A DNA stretch of 36,614 bases. Source: Candidatus Pullichristensenella avicola (GTDB lineage Bacteria; Bacillota; Clostridia; Christensenellales; Aristaeellaceae). Below, in pieces: positions 22,403 to 33,932 of this stretch. The translations under genes and the position numbers were made by a program. Location of the stretch: NCBI GenBank assembly GCA_018711655.1, contig DVIA01000061.1:1-36614 (forward strand), written 5' to 3'. The notes beneath the pieces were generated by a model. That model was given only the letters and a program-made list of their open reading frames with translations. It was not told the origin of the DNA and ran no database searches. Within the stretch, counting starts at the first letter, position 1. Every line of letters begins with the position of its first letter.

Positions 22403-24367
22403 ATGGAGAAAAAGGGCACGTTCTACATCACCACGCCCATCTACTACCCCAGCGGCAACATGCACATCGGCCACACCTACACCACCGTGGCCGCCGACAC
22501 GATGACGCGCTTTAAAAAGCAGCTCGGCTACGACGCCTACTTCCTCACCGGCACGGACGAACACGGCCAGAAGATCGAGCGCAAGGCCGCGCAGGCCGGC
22601 AAGACGCCCAAGGCGTTCGTCGATGAGATCGTCGCCGCCACGAAAGACCTGTGGAAACTGATGAACATCGAATACGATGATTTCATCCGCACCACCGACG
22701 AGCGCCACGTCAAGGCCGTGCAGAAGATCTTCAAGCAGTTCTACGAGCAGGGCGACATCTACAAGAGTTCCTACGAGGGCCAGTACTGCGCCGAGTGCGA
22801 GTCCTTCTGGACGCCCACGCAGCTCAAGGAGGGCAACCTCTGCCCGGACTGCGGCCGCCCCACCGAGACGGCGCGCGAGGAGAGCTACTTCTTCCGCATG
22901 AGCAAGTATCAGGACTGGCTGATCGACTATATCGAAACGCATCCGGATTTCATCCAGCCGCCGTCCCGCGCCAACGAGATGCTCAACAACTTCCTGCGCC
23001 CGGGGCTTCAGGACCTGTGCGTCAGCCGCACTTCGTTCAAGTGGGGCATCCCGGTGGATTTTGACCCGGGCCATGTGGTCTATGTGTGGGTGGACGCCCT
23101 CTCCAACTACATCACCGCCCTCGGCTACACGAGCGACGACGACCATCTCTTCCAGAAATACTGGCCGGCGGACGTGCACCTGGTGGGCAAGGAGATCGTC
23201 CGCTTCCACACCATTTACTGGCCGATCATGCTCCACGCGCTGGGGCTGCCGCTGCCCAAGCAGGTGTTTGGCCACGGCTGGCTGCTGTTCGGCAACGACA
23301 AGATGTCCAAATCCAAGGGCAACGTGGTCTACCCCGGCCCCATCGTCAAGCGCTACGGCGTGGACGCGCTGCGCTATTACCTGATGCGCGAGATGCCCTT
23401 CGGCGCGGACGGCAACTACACCAACGAGGCCATGCTGAGCCGCACCAACGCGGACCTGGCCAACGACCTGGGCAACCTTTTGAGCCGCACCGTGGCGATG
23501 ATCGAGAAATACTTCGGCGGCGAAGTGCCCGCCCCCGGCGCGGAGGAGGACGTGGACAAGGCCCTGCGCGAGCGCTTTGAGGCCCTGCCCGCCATCGTCG
23601 AGCGCGAGATGGACAGCTTGCAGTTCTCCGTGGCGCTTGCCGAGATCTGGAAGCTCATCGGCGACTGCAACCGCTATATCGACCTTACCCAGCCGTGGGT
23701 GCTCGGCCGCAGCGAGGAGGGAAAGCCCCGCCTCAGGACCGTGCTCTACTACCTGGCCGAGTGCTGCCGCGCCGTGGCGGTGTACGTCGGCCCCACCATG
23801 CCCTCGACCCCGGCGCGCATGTTCGCCCAGCTCGGCGTGGAGGACGAAAATTTAAAGACCTGGGAGAGCGTGCAGAATTTCGGCCAGCTTAAGTCCGGCA
23901 CGCGCGTGCACAAGGGCGAGGCGCTCTTCCCGCGCATCGACATCAAGAAGGAACTGGAGGAACTGGCCAGGGCCGAGACGGCCGCTCCCGCGCCCAAGGC
24001 GGAGGCAAAACCGCCGCAGGAGGAAGAAAAGGGCTTTGGCACGATCACCATCGACGACTTTGCCAAGGTGCAGCTCGTCACCGCCAAGGTCGTCGCCTGC
24101 GAGCGCGTGCCCAAGAGCGACAAACTGCTCAAGGAAACCCTGGACGTGGGCGGCGAGACGCGCACCGTGCTTAGCGGCATCGCCCAGTGGTACACGCCCG
24201 AGGAAATGGTCGGCAAGACCGTGGTGCTGGTCAAGAACCTCGCCCCGCGCAAGATGCGCGGCGTCCTCAGCGAGGGCATGCTGCTGTGCGCCTCGGACAA
24301 GGACGGCAATTTGAAACTCGTCACCGTCGAGGGCGGCGATTTCGCCCCCGGCGCGGAGATCGGCTAG
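22403..24367 (+). CDS. metG: Methionyl-tRNA synthetase
   Basis: Charges tRNA-Met with methionine. The 654-residue protein has the class I motifs HIGH (21-24) and KMSKS (300-304), a zinc knuckle with Cys129, Cys132, Cys147 and Cys150, the anticodon-binding helical domain, and a C-terminal tRNA-binding OB fold (about 545-654: [19 protein letters not shown] through [17 protein letters not shown]) linked by an Ala/Pro/Glu-rich segment. This is the usual long Firmicute form. AGGAGGG is about 8 bases before the ATG. Controlled by the T-box leader; tatD follows after a hairpin. Confidence 0.96.
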   Translation: MEKKGTFYITTPIYYPSGNMHIGHTYTTVAADTMTRFKKQLGYDAYFLTGTDEHGQKIERKAAQAGKTPKAFVDEIVAATKDLWKLMNIEYDDFIRTTDERHVKAVQKIFKQFYEQGDIYKSSYEGQYCAECESFWTPTQLKEGNLCPDCGRPTETAREESYFFRMSKYQDWLIDYIETHPDFIQPPSRANEMLNNFLRPGLQDLCVSRTSFKWGIPVDFDPGHVVYVWVDALSNYITALGYTSDDDHLFQKYWPADVHLVGKEIVRFHTIYWPIMLHALGLPLPKQVFGHGWLLFGNDKMSKSKGNVVYPGPIVKRYGVDALRYYLMREMPFGADGNYTNEAMLSRTNADLANDLGNLLSRTVAMIEKYFGGEVPAPGAEEDVDKALRERFEALPAIVEREMDSLQFSVALAEIWKLIGDCNRYIDLTQPWVLGRSEEGKPRLRTVLYYLAECCRAVAVYVGPTMPSTPARMFAQLGVEDENLKTWESVQNFGQLKSGTRVHKGEALFPRIDIKKELEELARAETAAPAPKAEAKPPQEEEKGFGTITIDDFAKVQLVTAKVVACERVPKSDKLLKETLDVGGETRTVLSGIAQWYTPEEMVGKTVVLVKNLAPRKMRGVLSEGMLLCASDKDGNLKLVTVEGGDFAPGAEIG

Positions 24368-24377
24368 AGAAATGTGC

Positions 24378-24405
24378 GCCGCGCGGGAACATGCGCCCGC
24401 GCGGC
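24378..24405 (+). other. GC hairpin between metG and tatD
   Basis: A perfect 10-bp stem GCCGCGCGGG (24378-24387) pairs with 24396-24405 around an 8-base loop. Only three T follow, so it is at best a partial terminator; it may tune tatD relative to metG. Confidence 0.6.
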
Positions 24406-24424
24406 CATCTTTGGAGGACGTGCG

Positions 24425-25204
24425 ATGCGACTGTTCGATTCCCATGCGCATCTGGCGCTGGATCGCTTTGCAGACGACCTTGACGGCGTGCTTTCGCGCA
24501 TGCGCGCGGCGGGCGTGCTGGGCTGTATGGTGATGTGTGACCCCGGCGACCTGGAACCGGACCACGAGCGCGCCGTGGAGATCGTCAAAAACAACCCCGG
24601 CTTCCGCCTCGCCGCGGGCATCCATCCCCACAACGCCCGCAACTGGTCCGATGCGCGGGAAAAGACGCTGCGCGGGCTGCTGGCGCTTCCCGAGTGCACG
24701 GTGCTGGGCGAGATCGGGCTGGATTACCACTACGACCTTTCCCCGCGTGATACGCAACGCGAAGTGTTTGAGCGGCAGTTGGACTTGGCGCTGGAACTGG
24801 ATATGCCGGTGCAGATGCACATCCGCGAGGCGCACGGCGACACCATGGAACTGATGCGCGCGCGCTACAAGGCCGGCCGCCTGCCGCGCGGCATCATGCA
24901 CTGCTTTTCCGGAAGCTGGGAGACGGCGAAGGTGTACCTTTCGATGGGGTATTATATATCGCTTTCGGGCGTAGTGACGTTCAAAAACGCCAACAAACTG
25001 CTGGACGTGGCCCGCAACACGCCTGCCGACCGCCTGTTGGTGGAGACGGACTGCCCTTACATGGCCCCCGTGCCGATGCGCGGCAACCGCAACGAGCCGG
25101 CATTTGTAACCTACACCTTCGCGCGCGTGGCCGAACTTCGCGGCGAGGACCCGGAGGCGTTCGCGGAACAACTGTGGGAGAATACGGCGCGGGCAAATTC
25201 GTGA
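24425..25204 (+). CDS. tatD: TatD-family metal-dependent DNase
   Basis: A 259-residue TIM-barrel hydrolase of the TatD/YabD family, acting on DNA or damaged ends in the cytoplasm. The metal ligands are visible: DSHAHL at the N-terminus, GEIGLDYHYD (Glu of the centre), MHIREAHGDT, MHCFSGS and the final VETDCPYMAPVP. The ATG at 24425 has GGAGG 7 bases before it. Placement after metG is conserved in many Firmicutes. The chain ends ENTARANS; relatives usually end in a few more residues such as ENTRRLF, so the last codons may have been replaced by the sequence change that begins here. Confidence 0.93.
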   Translation: MRLFDSHAHLALDRFADDLDGVLSRMRAAGVLGCMVMCDPGDLEPDHERAVEIVKNNPGFRLAAGIHPHNARNWSDAREKTLRGLLALPECTVLGEIGLDYHYDLSPRDTQREVFERQLDLALELDMPVQMHIREAHGDTMELMRARYKAGRLPRGIMHCFSGSWETAKVYLSMGYYISLSGVVTFKNANKLLDVARNTPADRLLVETDCPYMAPVPMRGNRNEPAFVTYTFARVAELRGEDPEAFAEQLWENTARANS

Positions 25205-25444
25205 ACCGCGGGTTTTCCACCGTCATCAGCAACGCTTCCATGTGATCATGGAACAAGCGCCTGATATGCCGTTGCGTAGCTGAAACGGTTGACGGATGCG
25301 CGACAACCCTCGAATATCATCAATCATCCCGGCATTCCCGGGGCTTTGGGCGATCGTGGCGTTGGCAGGCCTGAAGATCGCGTCGCCGAGGAGTGCGGAA
25401 AATGCAGAAACTGCCGCCCATCCAATCAGAAAGGGATATGTACG

Positions 25445-25781
25445 ATGAAAAAGCTTGCTCGCGCAGGCTTGATTCTTTTTCATCCTTCTAGAGCCATGGC
25501 TTGCCAGTTTGCTCCATAGCGAGATCCTTACGGCGAAATACTGTGACGAAAGCATCTTTGAAGCGTGCGACGCCCACGGCATGCTCGCAACGGATGCCAT
25601 CAAGATCCTGGATTATGAGCCGTTCGCCTACTGCAAGGCCTATGGGAAATCGGCAGAGGCGGGTAATGTAGCCATTCTGGTCTATGAATTTGCCAGCGAC
25701 GAGTGGAATGTCGTTTCCTGGCATACCGTATGGTCCAAATCCGGAAGCGCCGATGGGTTTGTGTGGCCATATATCCGCTGA
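25445..25781 (+). pseudogene. Frameshifted gene for a small exported or anchored protein
   Basis: The ATG at 25445 has AAAGGGA 8 bases upstream and begins MKKLARAGLIL, a typical signal-peptide head, but the frame ends at 25519. Removing one T from the T5 run at 25476-25480 joins it to the open frame that continues FILLEPWLASLLHSEILTAKYC and runs to 25781. The result is one protein of about 111 residues with a basic head, a hydrophobic stretch and an ordered-looking domain ending GFVWPYIR. I do not recognise the domain. The base composition is visibly lower in GC than the flanks, so the gene may be imported. A true pseudogene, a phase-variable run or a sequencing error would all look the same here. 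Confidence 0.55.
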
Positions 25782-25802
25782 CGCCCGCCAAACCGGCATG
25801 GA

Positions 25803-25948
25803 GCCCCGGCGCTTGTCTCCGCAACCGCAGCGACTGCGATGGCTTCTGCATTTGCGGAGGGAAGGAGACGGATGAACGCATCCGCGACGCGGGCGACGTT
25901 CCCGCCGCCGTCGAGGGCTTTTTCCGCCAACAGGGCCGCGCCCTCTGA
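25803..25948 (+). pseudogene. C-terminal remnant of an unidentified gene
   Basis: The plus frame ending in TGA at 25948 reads LRNRSDCDGFCICGGKETDE then RIRDAGDVPAAVEGFFRQQ and so on, with strongly GC-ending third positions like the real genes here. A strong terminator begins 15 bases after the stop. No start codon with a ribosome site fits, and upstream the frame is a shadow of the neighbouring small gene. It looks like the surviving tail of a gene whose front was lost. Cysteines in CDGFCICGG could bind metal or iron-sulphur. The rest of 25205-26004 has nothing else that I can support, apart from a hairpin at about 25234-25258. Confidence 0.4.
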
Positions 25949-25963
25949 CGCCCCTTCAAGCAT

Positions 25964-26001
25964 CGCGCCGCCCGCACATATCCGTGCGGGCGGCGCGTTT
26001 T
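25964..26001 (+). terminator. Strong terminator after the gene remnant
   Basis: A perfect 14-bp GC-rich stem (25964-25977 with 25984-25997) around a 6-base loop, followed by four T. It points on the plus strand, implying that a transcribed gene once ended here; the next gene is convergent. Confidence 0.85.
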
Positions 26002-26004
26002 GCG

Positions 26005-26829
26005 CTATTCGGCGTGTTCGCGGTAATAGTCCGCCGCGTCCTCGTAGTCGAAGAAATCGTCGTAGTGGTCGTAGTAAAAGTCCTCTTCGTTGGCGTAGGA
26101 GGAGGCGTCGTAGGGGTCGTCGCCCTCGTCCTCGTAGTCGCGGCGCGGGGAGGAGAAGGTGATGGGCGGATCGTAGCCGCCCGGCCAGACCTCTGTGACC
26201 TTGTTGCCCACGGTGCGCGCCGAGTAGATGACCTCGCCGTCCTCGTCGTAGTAATCGTAGATCTTGATGGTCGTCAGATCGCCGTCCACATAGCGCCGCT
26301 CGATGTCGGATATCTCGCCCTCCCCGAGCGGCGTATTGTGGATGTCGCTGACATACATGCCCACGAAGGGCGGTTCCGTGCGCACGCGCTCCTGATAGGC
26401 GGCGCGCGTCGCCGCGACCTCCGCCGCCGCCTCCGCGCGCCGCTGGGCGTTGAGGACTTCGGCCTCCCCGGCGACGGTTTCGGCAAAGGCGCGCGTCTGC
26501 CTGCTCCAGCGCGCTTCCGGGCGGTATTCGGCAGTGAGGCGCAGGTACATGTCCGCGTAGTCCACATCGCCGCGCTCGTAGGCGACGTATGCGTTGCAGA
26601 GGAAGTAGCGGGCGTAGTCCGCGTCGGTGTTGCAGCCATGCATGAACCAGTAGGTCATCTCTTCCAGGGCTTCCTCGTAGCGGCCTTCCTTAAGGAGCGC
26701 TTCGACGTTGGCGCGGCCCTGCTGGCGTTGCATGTCCCGGATCATGTACGGCGCGCACTGCGCCGCCGCCACCGCGATCAGGATCAGCGCCGCCGCGATC
26801 AGCAGCCAGTATTTGCGTACGAGATGCAT
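26005..26829 (-). CDS. Membrane-anchored protein with an acidic, tyrosine-rich tail
   Basis: A 274-residue protein that I do not recognise. One transmembrane helix (about 8-26) anchors it. Next comes a helical region (about 30-150) with TPR-like spacing (LLKEGRYEEALEEMTYWFMHG, YVAYERGDVDYADMYLRL) and an Ala/Arg/Glu-rich coil (about 118-145). A beta-rich segment is at 150-225. The tail of about 45 residues is nearly all Asp, Glu and Tyr (segments such as EEDFYYDHYDDFFDYEDAAD). AGGGG lies a few bases before the ATG. Downstream of, and likely in one transcript with, the zinc-ribbon gene. The tail could bind metal or a basic partner; this is speculation. Confidence 0.75.
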   Translation of the reverse strand: MHLVRKYWLLIAAALILIAVAAAQCAPYMIRDMQRQQGRANVEALLKEGRYEEALEEMTYWFMHGCNTDADYARYFLCNAYVAYERGDVDYADMYLRLTAEYRPEARWSRQTRAFAETVAGEAEVLNAQRRAEAAAEVAATRAAYQERVRTEPPFVGMYVSDIHNTPLGEGEISDIERRYVDGDLTTIKIYDYYDEDGEVIYSARTVGNKVTEVWPGGYDPPITFSSPRRDYEDEGDDPYDASSYANEEDFYYDHYDDFFDYEDAADYYREHAE

Positions 26830-26856
26830 GTTTTCCCCTCCCCAACAGGCGTCCCC

Positions 26857-27054
26857 TCAGCGCAGCTTCTCCACATCCTCAATATACAGCGATATTTCCC
26901 CGCACTGCGGGCAGACGGCCACCTTGGGCTTGCCGATGCGGCCGCCAAAGAGCTTGTTTTCGTCCTTGGAGAGCACCACGCCGTACCCCGCGCCCTGCAC
27001 GCGCAGATCGCAGTTTTCCTTCATCTCCGCGCCGCAGCGCAGGCATTTGCGCAT
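26857..27054 (-). CDS. Small zinc-ribbon protein
   Basis: A 65-residue protein with two CxxC pairs: CLRCG near the N-terminus and CPQCG near residue 48, the pattern of a single zinc ribbon. Between them is a KDENKLFGGRIGKPKV loop. Similar short proteins are annotated as nucleic-acid-binding zinc ribbons in Firmicutes; a function is not known. GGGAG precedes the ATG by about 8 bases. It lies 27 bases before the acidic-tail gene and follows a terminator. Confidence 0.75.
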   Translation of the reverse strand: MRKCLRCGAEMKENCDLRVQGAGYGVVLSKDENKLFGGRIGKPKVAVCPQCGEISLYIEDVEKLR

Positions 27055-27071
27055 TCAAAACACTCCCTTGC

Positions 27072-27120
27072 AAAAACCGCCCGGAACGCGGGAATTCCCC
27101 CGCGCACGGGCGGTCTGTTT
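27072..27120. terminator. Terminator after the glycosyltransferase gene
   Basis: ACCGCCCG (27076-27083) pairs with 27107-27114, with an inner CGCGGG/CCCGCG stem. On the minus strand the stem is followed by TTTTTG, ending the glycosyltransferase message; on the plus strand by CTGTTTTTT, so it also works in the other direction. Confidence 0.75.
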
Positions 27121-27121
27121 T

Positions 27122-28384
27122 TTAATTGATATCCTCGGAGAGAGCGCGTCCCTTGCCGCGGCGGCGCGGCATCACGTCGGCGAGCGTGGCGCGGCTGGTG
27201 TGGGGGATGGCCCGCCAGCGCGGCGGTACGATCAACGCCGAAAGATTGGCCGGGAACCAGGTCAGCGCGATCAGCCAGAAACCCAGCACGCCCGGAAGTT
27301 CCCGGCTCGGCTGTTTGCCCGTCAGGCGGCAGACCAGCGCCGCCGCCAGGCAAATGACGCCCACATAGACCAGCGCCACCGCCGCCGCCAGCAGCGCGAC
27401 GATCTCCGCCCCGCCCAGCCCGGCCGCGAAGCGCACCGCCCGCACCGCCGAAACGGCGCCGGGCACCAGGCAGACAAACTGCATGATGTTTCCCAGAAAA
27501 AAGATCGTCAGATCCAGCGCCTGCAGGCTATGGTGGCGAAGGGCGCGCCAGATCAGCTTCGGCCCGTAGCCAAGCGTGCACTGCATGGAGCCGCGAAACC
27601 AGCGCCGGCGCTGTTCAAAGGACACCCCGAAGCCCACGGGCTGCTCGTCGTAGGTGACGGCGCGCTCCAGATAGGCGATTTTTTCCCCCCGCAGGCCGCA
27701 CTGGGCCGTCAGTTCCAGATCTTCCGTGAGCGTGCGCGTGTTCCAGCCCATTTCACGGATGAGGTCGGCGGCAAGCACGACGCCCGTGCCGTTGAGAATG
27801 GCCGACATGCCCAGCGCCGCGCGGCCGCGGTTGAAAAAGCGGCTCATGAACCAGTAAAACACGCTCATGCCGCCCGCCACCCAGCTTTCGCGGGAATTTT
27901 TGCTGTCGCGAAAGCCCTGGCCGATGCGCGCGCCGGCGCAGAGGGCGTCGTTGGCGGCCTGGAAAAAGCCGGGATCGACGAGATTGTCGGCGTCGAAGAT
28001 ACAGAAAGCGTCGTAGTCCATGGCCAGAAGGTGCTTGAAGGCAAAGCGCAACACGTCGCCTTTGCAGGAAACCGGGTCCGTACAGCGCAGGATGCGCGCC
28101 CCGGCCGCGGCGGCGATTTCCTCGGTAGCGTCGGTGCAGTTGTTGGGGACGACCCATACGTCGAACAATTCGCGCGGGTAGTCCTGCTTGAGCAGCGTGC
28201 GCACGGCCTCGCCGATGACGCCGGCCTCGTTGCGCGCGGCGATCACGGCGGCGATGCGCTTGCGCGGCGGCGCGGCGGCAAAATCGCGCCGTTTGCGGAA
28301 CGCCCCAAGCACGATCACGCCAGCAAAGTATGCGATATAGAGCGTGCCCAGGATATTCAGAATCAGCAGAAGATTCTCGCCCAC
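27122..28384 (-). CDS. Membrane glycosyltransferase, family GT2
   Basis: A 420-residue enzyme that would add sugars from nucleotide donors at the inner membrane face to make an exopolysaccharide or glycolipid. An N-terminal helix (about 5-28) precedes the GT-A domain with VIAARNEAGVIGEA (47-60), the DxD motif FDADN (130-134), the catalytic TEDLEL (220-225) and the QRRRW box (258-262). These are the four marks of processive cellulose/chitin-synthase-like GT2 enzymes. Four or five C-terminal helices follow (about 290-395). It starts with GTG at 28384, 6 bases after GGGAGGG. It stands alone, without a partner such as a PilZ or polysaccharide deacetylase gene, so the product is unknown. Confidence 0.88.
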   Translation of the reverse strand: MGENLLLILNILGTLYIAYFAGVIVLGAFRKRRDFAAAPPRKRIAAVIAARNEAGVIGEAVRTLLKQDYPRELFDVWVVPNNCTDATEEIAAAAGARILRCTDPVSCKGDVLRFAFKHLLAMDYDAFCIFDADNLVDPGFFQAANDALCAGARIGQGFRDSKNSRESWVAGGMSVFYWFMSRFFNRGRAALGMSAILNGTGVVLAADLIREMGWNTRTLTEDLELTAQCGLRGEKIAYLERAVTYDEQPVGFGVSFEQRRRWFRGSMQCTLGYGPKLIWRALRHHSLQALDLTIFFLGNIMQFVCLVPGAVSAVRAVRFAAGLGGAEIVALLAAAVALVYVGVICLAAALVCRLTGKQPSRELPGVLGFWLIALTWFPANLSALIVPPRWRAIPHTSRATLADVMPRRRGKGRALSEDIN

Positions 28385-28419
28385 GCCCTTCCCTCCCTTG
28401 ATTGCGTGATTGCCCGTAT

Positions 28420-28428
28420 ATTATAGCA
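28420..28428 (-). promoter_or_regulatory. Extended -10 promoter of the glycosyltransferase
   Basis: On the minus strand TGCTATAAT at 28420-28428 is an extended -10 (TGnTATAAT). No -35 hexamer is found at 17 bases, which extended -10 promoters can lack. The start codon is 35 bases downstream. Confidence 0.55.
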
Positions 28429-28512
28429 CAAAGCCCGTGCGCGCGCCTGTGGAAATGATTAAAAAATGATGAAAAAACAGGGCCGCGGTCGAATCCCGCC
28501 GTCGCGCCGAAG

Positions 28513-28545
28513 AAAAAGGACCGCCTCCCGCAGGGGAGACGGTCC
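28513..28545 (-). terminator. Terminator of nifJ
   Basis: On the minus strand GGACCGTCTCCC (28534-28545) pairs with 28518-28529 (12 bp, one G-U) around a 4-base loop, followed by five T (28513-28517). It ends 9 bases after the nifJ stop. Confidence 0.9.
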
Positions 28546-28554
28546 GCAATCGGT

Positions 28555-32163
<3,609 letters not shown>

Positions 32164-32175
32164 CTATACAAATTT

Positions 32176-32204
32176 ATTATAAGGAAACGGCCCCTTAAAG
32201 TCAA
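32176..32204 (-). promoter_or_regulatory. Promoter of nifJ
   Basis: On the minus strand TTGACT (32199-32204), 17-base spacer and TATAAT (32176-32181), a near-consensus promoter about 55 bases upstream of the TTG start, as expected for a highly expressed gene. Confidence 0.88.
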
Positions 32205-32246
32205 GAAAAATGGCGTTAAAGGCCGCGCAGGCGAGCTTTTTCGCAA

Positions 32247-32816
32247 TTAGGACATGACACCGATGGTGTAACGGTCCTGTATCCAACCGACCTGGCCGTC
32301 GTGGACGACGTAGCTCCAGCTTCTGCCCGCCTCGTCAAAGCAGAACAAACCGAGGTTCACGGCGGCAGTGCCTTCGGGCAATGTATCGCGCACGACGCTG
32401 TCGACGTCCGGCTTGCTCATCAGGAAAAGCTCCTCGCGCAGTTCATAGTACAGGGGCCGCTCCCAGTCCGCCTGCGCGTAGAGGGGCTCGTAGTCGGCGT
32501 ATTCTGTACCGGTCAAGACGGCGTAGCGCGAGGACACCCAGCCCAGATCCTCGCCGTACACCACCAGGTACCAGCGCACGTCGCGCTCGTCCACGGCCGC
32601 GTTGTCGGGATCGTTAAAGACGAAAATTGCCGTATCGCCCCGCTCGTAGACGCCGATGACAGCGCCGTCCAGGTTCGGTTCGTCGCGCACGTTGCAGTCG
32701 CCCTCAAAGTACACGTAGAATTCATCCACTTCGACGGCCTCGGCCCGGCCCATTGGACAGAGCAGCGCCGCAAAGATGAGCGTGAACAGCAGAAGCGTCG
32801 TCAGGTATTTTTTCAT
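32247..32816 (-). CDS. Secreted protein with two SH3b repeats
   Basis: A 189-residue exported protein: signal peptide (MKKYLTTLLLFTLIFAALLC to the AEA cut near residue 27) and two SH3-like domains. The first has CNVRDEPNLDGAVIGVYERGD, DERDVRWYLVVYGEDLGWVSSRYAVL; the second has LPEGTAAVNLGLFCFDEAGRSWSYVVHDGQVGWIQDRYTIG. The first domain is closely akin to those of the 19008-19751 protein. The start at 32816 is preferred because AAAGGA is upstream and the earlier ATG at 32828 overlaps it. No terminator is obvious. A wall-binding or sensing role is likely from SH3b biology, but nothing is proven. Confidence 0.85.
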   Translation of the reverse strand: MKKYLTTLLLFTLIFAALLCPMGRAEAVEVDEFYVYFEGDCNVRDEPNLDGAVIGVYERGDTAIFVFNDPDNAAVDERDVRWYLVVYGEDLGWVSSRYAVLTGTEYADYEPLYAQADWERPLYYELREELFLMSKPDVDSVVRDTLPEGTAAVNLGLFCFDEAGRSWSYVVHDGQVGWIQDRYTIGVMS

Positions 32817-33185
32817 CGATGGGAACATCCTTTCTTTTATTCTCCGGCGGTCGTCGGCAAAGTCAATTTCCTTCATCCACGCTCCAGCGCCTGAAGGCGT
32901 CCAAACGGGCAAAGCGCGCGTCCGCGTTGCGACGCTGGGGAAACTGTGTGGTGGTTGAAAAGCGCGTGGACGGTAGGACCGTTCTCCGTCGGCGTCGCTT
33001 CGGTTCCGGAAAACGCGTTCTGCCGGGCTTCGGGACGGGCAATGCGCGCGCAGAGAGCGTTTTTGCGCACACAGGCGCGGCAGACACGCAAAAAGCGCTC
33101 GGTCACAGAGTGGGAATCGCAGGGCAATTTGCTGTTCAACCGTGCGGGCAGCGCTTCGCGCAGAGGGTCGCCATCCGCCTTTTCG
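32817..33185. other. Gene-free stretch between the SH3b and thioesterase genes
   Basis: About 370 bases with no ribosome site or recognisable protein. It holds an inverted repeat TTTTTGCG/CGCAAAAA around 33060-33097 with a long loop, and no clear promoter. Reading frames through it have no family features. Possibly a decayed gene. Confidence 0.45.
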
Positions 33186-33662
33186 TCAGGGCTTCGCGGT
33201 GCGGCGCTCTTTGCGCAGAAGCCGCCTGCGCTCGCCGTCGGCCCATTCGGCGCGCTCTTCCTCGGTCTCGATGACCAGCCCCGGCACCTCGGTGGGCTCG
33301 CCGTTTTCGCCCAGCGCCACCATGACCAGATAGGCGCGATTGACCGGGTCGCGATGGCCGTCGAGGCGCTCGACGTAAGTGTCCACGCGCACCTCCATGC
33401 TGGTGCGGCCGACGTAGGTGACCCGCGCCGCCAGCACCACCGTGTCGTCGAGGTTGGCGGCGTGCAGGAAGGAAAGCTCGTCCACAGAGGCCGTGGTCAC
33501 GGGCCGTCCCGCGTGCCGCCGCGCGGCCACCGCCGCCGCCACGTCGATCCACGCCATCAACTGTCCGCCAAAGAGGCGCTGCGCGCCGTTGACGTGCTGC
33601 GGCATGATGATCTGCACCTGTTCGGTATAGGAATCCCGCGCCCGGCGCAGGGGTCTGTCCAT
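33186..33662 (-). CDS. Acyl-CoA thioesterase (hotdog fold, YkhA/YciA type)
   Basis: A 158-residue single-domain hotdog hydrolase that cleaves acyl-CoA to free CoA and acid in the cytoplasm. The fold's core is visible: MPQHVNGAQRLFGGQLMAWIDVAAAVAARRHAG with the conserved Asn, Gly-Gly and Asp. The paired strands VTTASVDELSFLHAANLDDTVVLAARVTYVGRTSMEVRVDTYVE follow, as in COG1607. The ATG at 33660-33662 has GAGGTGA 7 bases before; the frame is open 39 codons upstream without a site. The C-terminus is Arg/Glu-rich. The 270 bases upstream to the amidase gene are GC-rich with no gene seen. Confidence 0.9.
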   Translation of the reverse strand: MDRPLRRARDSYTEQVQIIMPQHVNGAQRLFGGQLMAWIDVAAAVAARRHAGRPVTTASVDELSFLHAANLDDTVVLAARVTYVGRTSMEVRVDTYVERLDGHRDPVNRAYLVMVALGENGEPTEVPGLVIETEEERAEWADGERRRLLRKERRTAKP

Positions 33663-33932
33663 AATCGTCACCTCGTCTGTTTCAATCGGTCGCTCTGGAG
33701 CGCGCAAAGCCTTCTTCGCGCCGGCGGCCACGGAAAGGCTCCGGAAGGAAGCGCCTGCGGAGGAAACGGCCCGCTGCAACGCGAAGCTTGATCCTGTCGG
33801 CCCTTCGGCGACGGATAGCGGCGAAAGCGGCGGCGCGGCCGTCCGGCGGAAACGCGCTTTGCCAAAGGGGCGCCCTCAACCGACGCCGGCTGTGCCGAAA
33901 AAACGCGGCCAGGCGCATGGCCGAAGGCGGCT

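Noticed and set aside
25488-25799. A 103-codon minus-strand frame in the tatD downstream patch
   Set aside because: It mirrors the plus-strand small-protein frame. The plus strand has a ribosome site and signal-peptide start, the minus strand neither.
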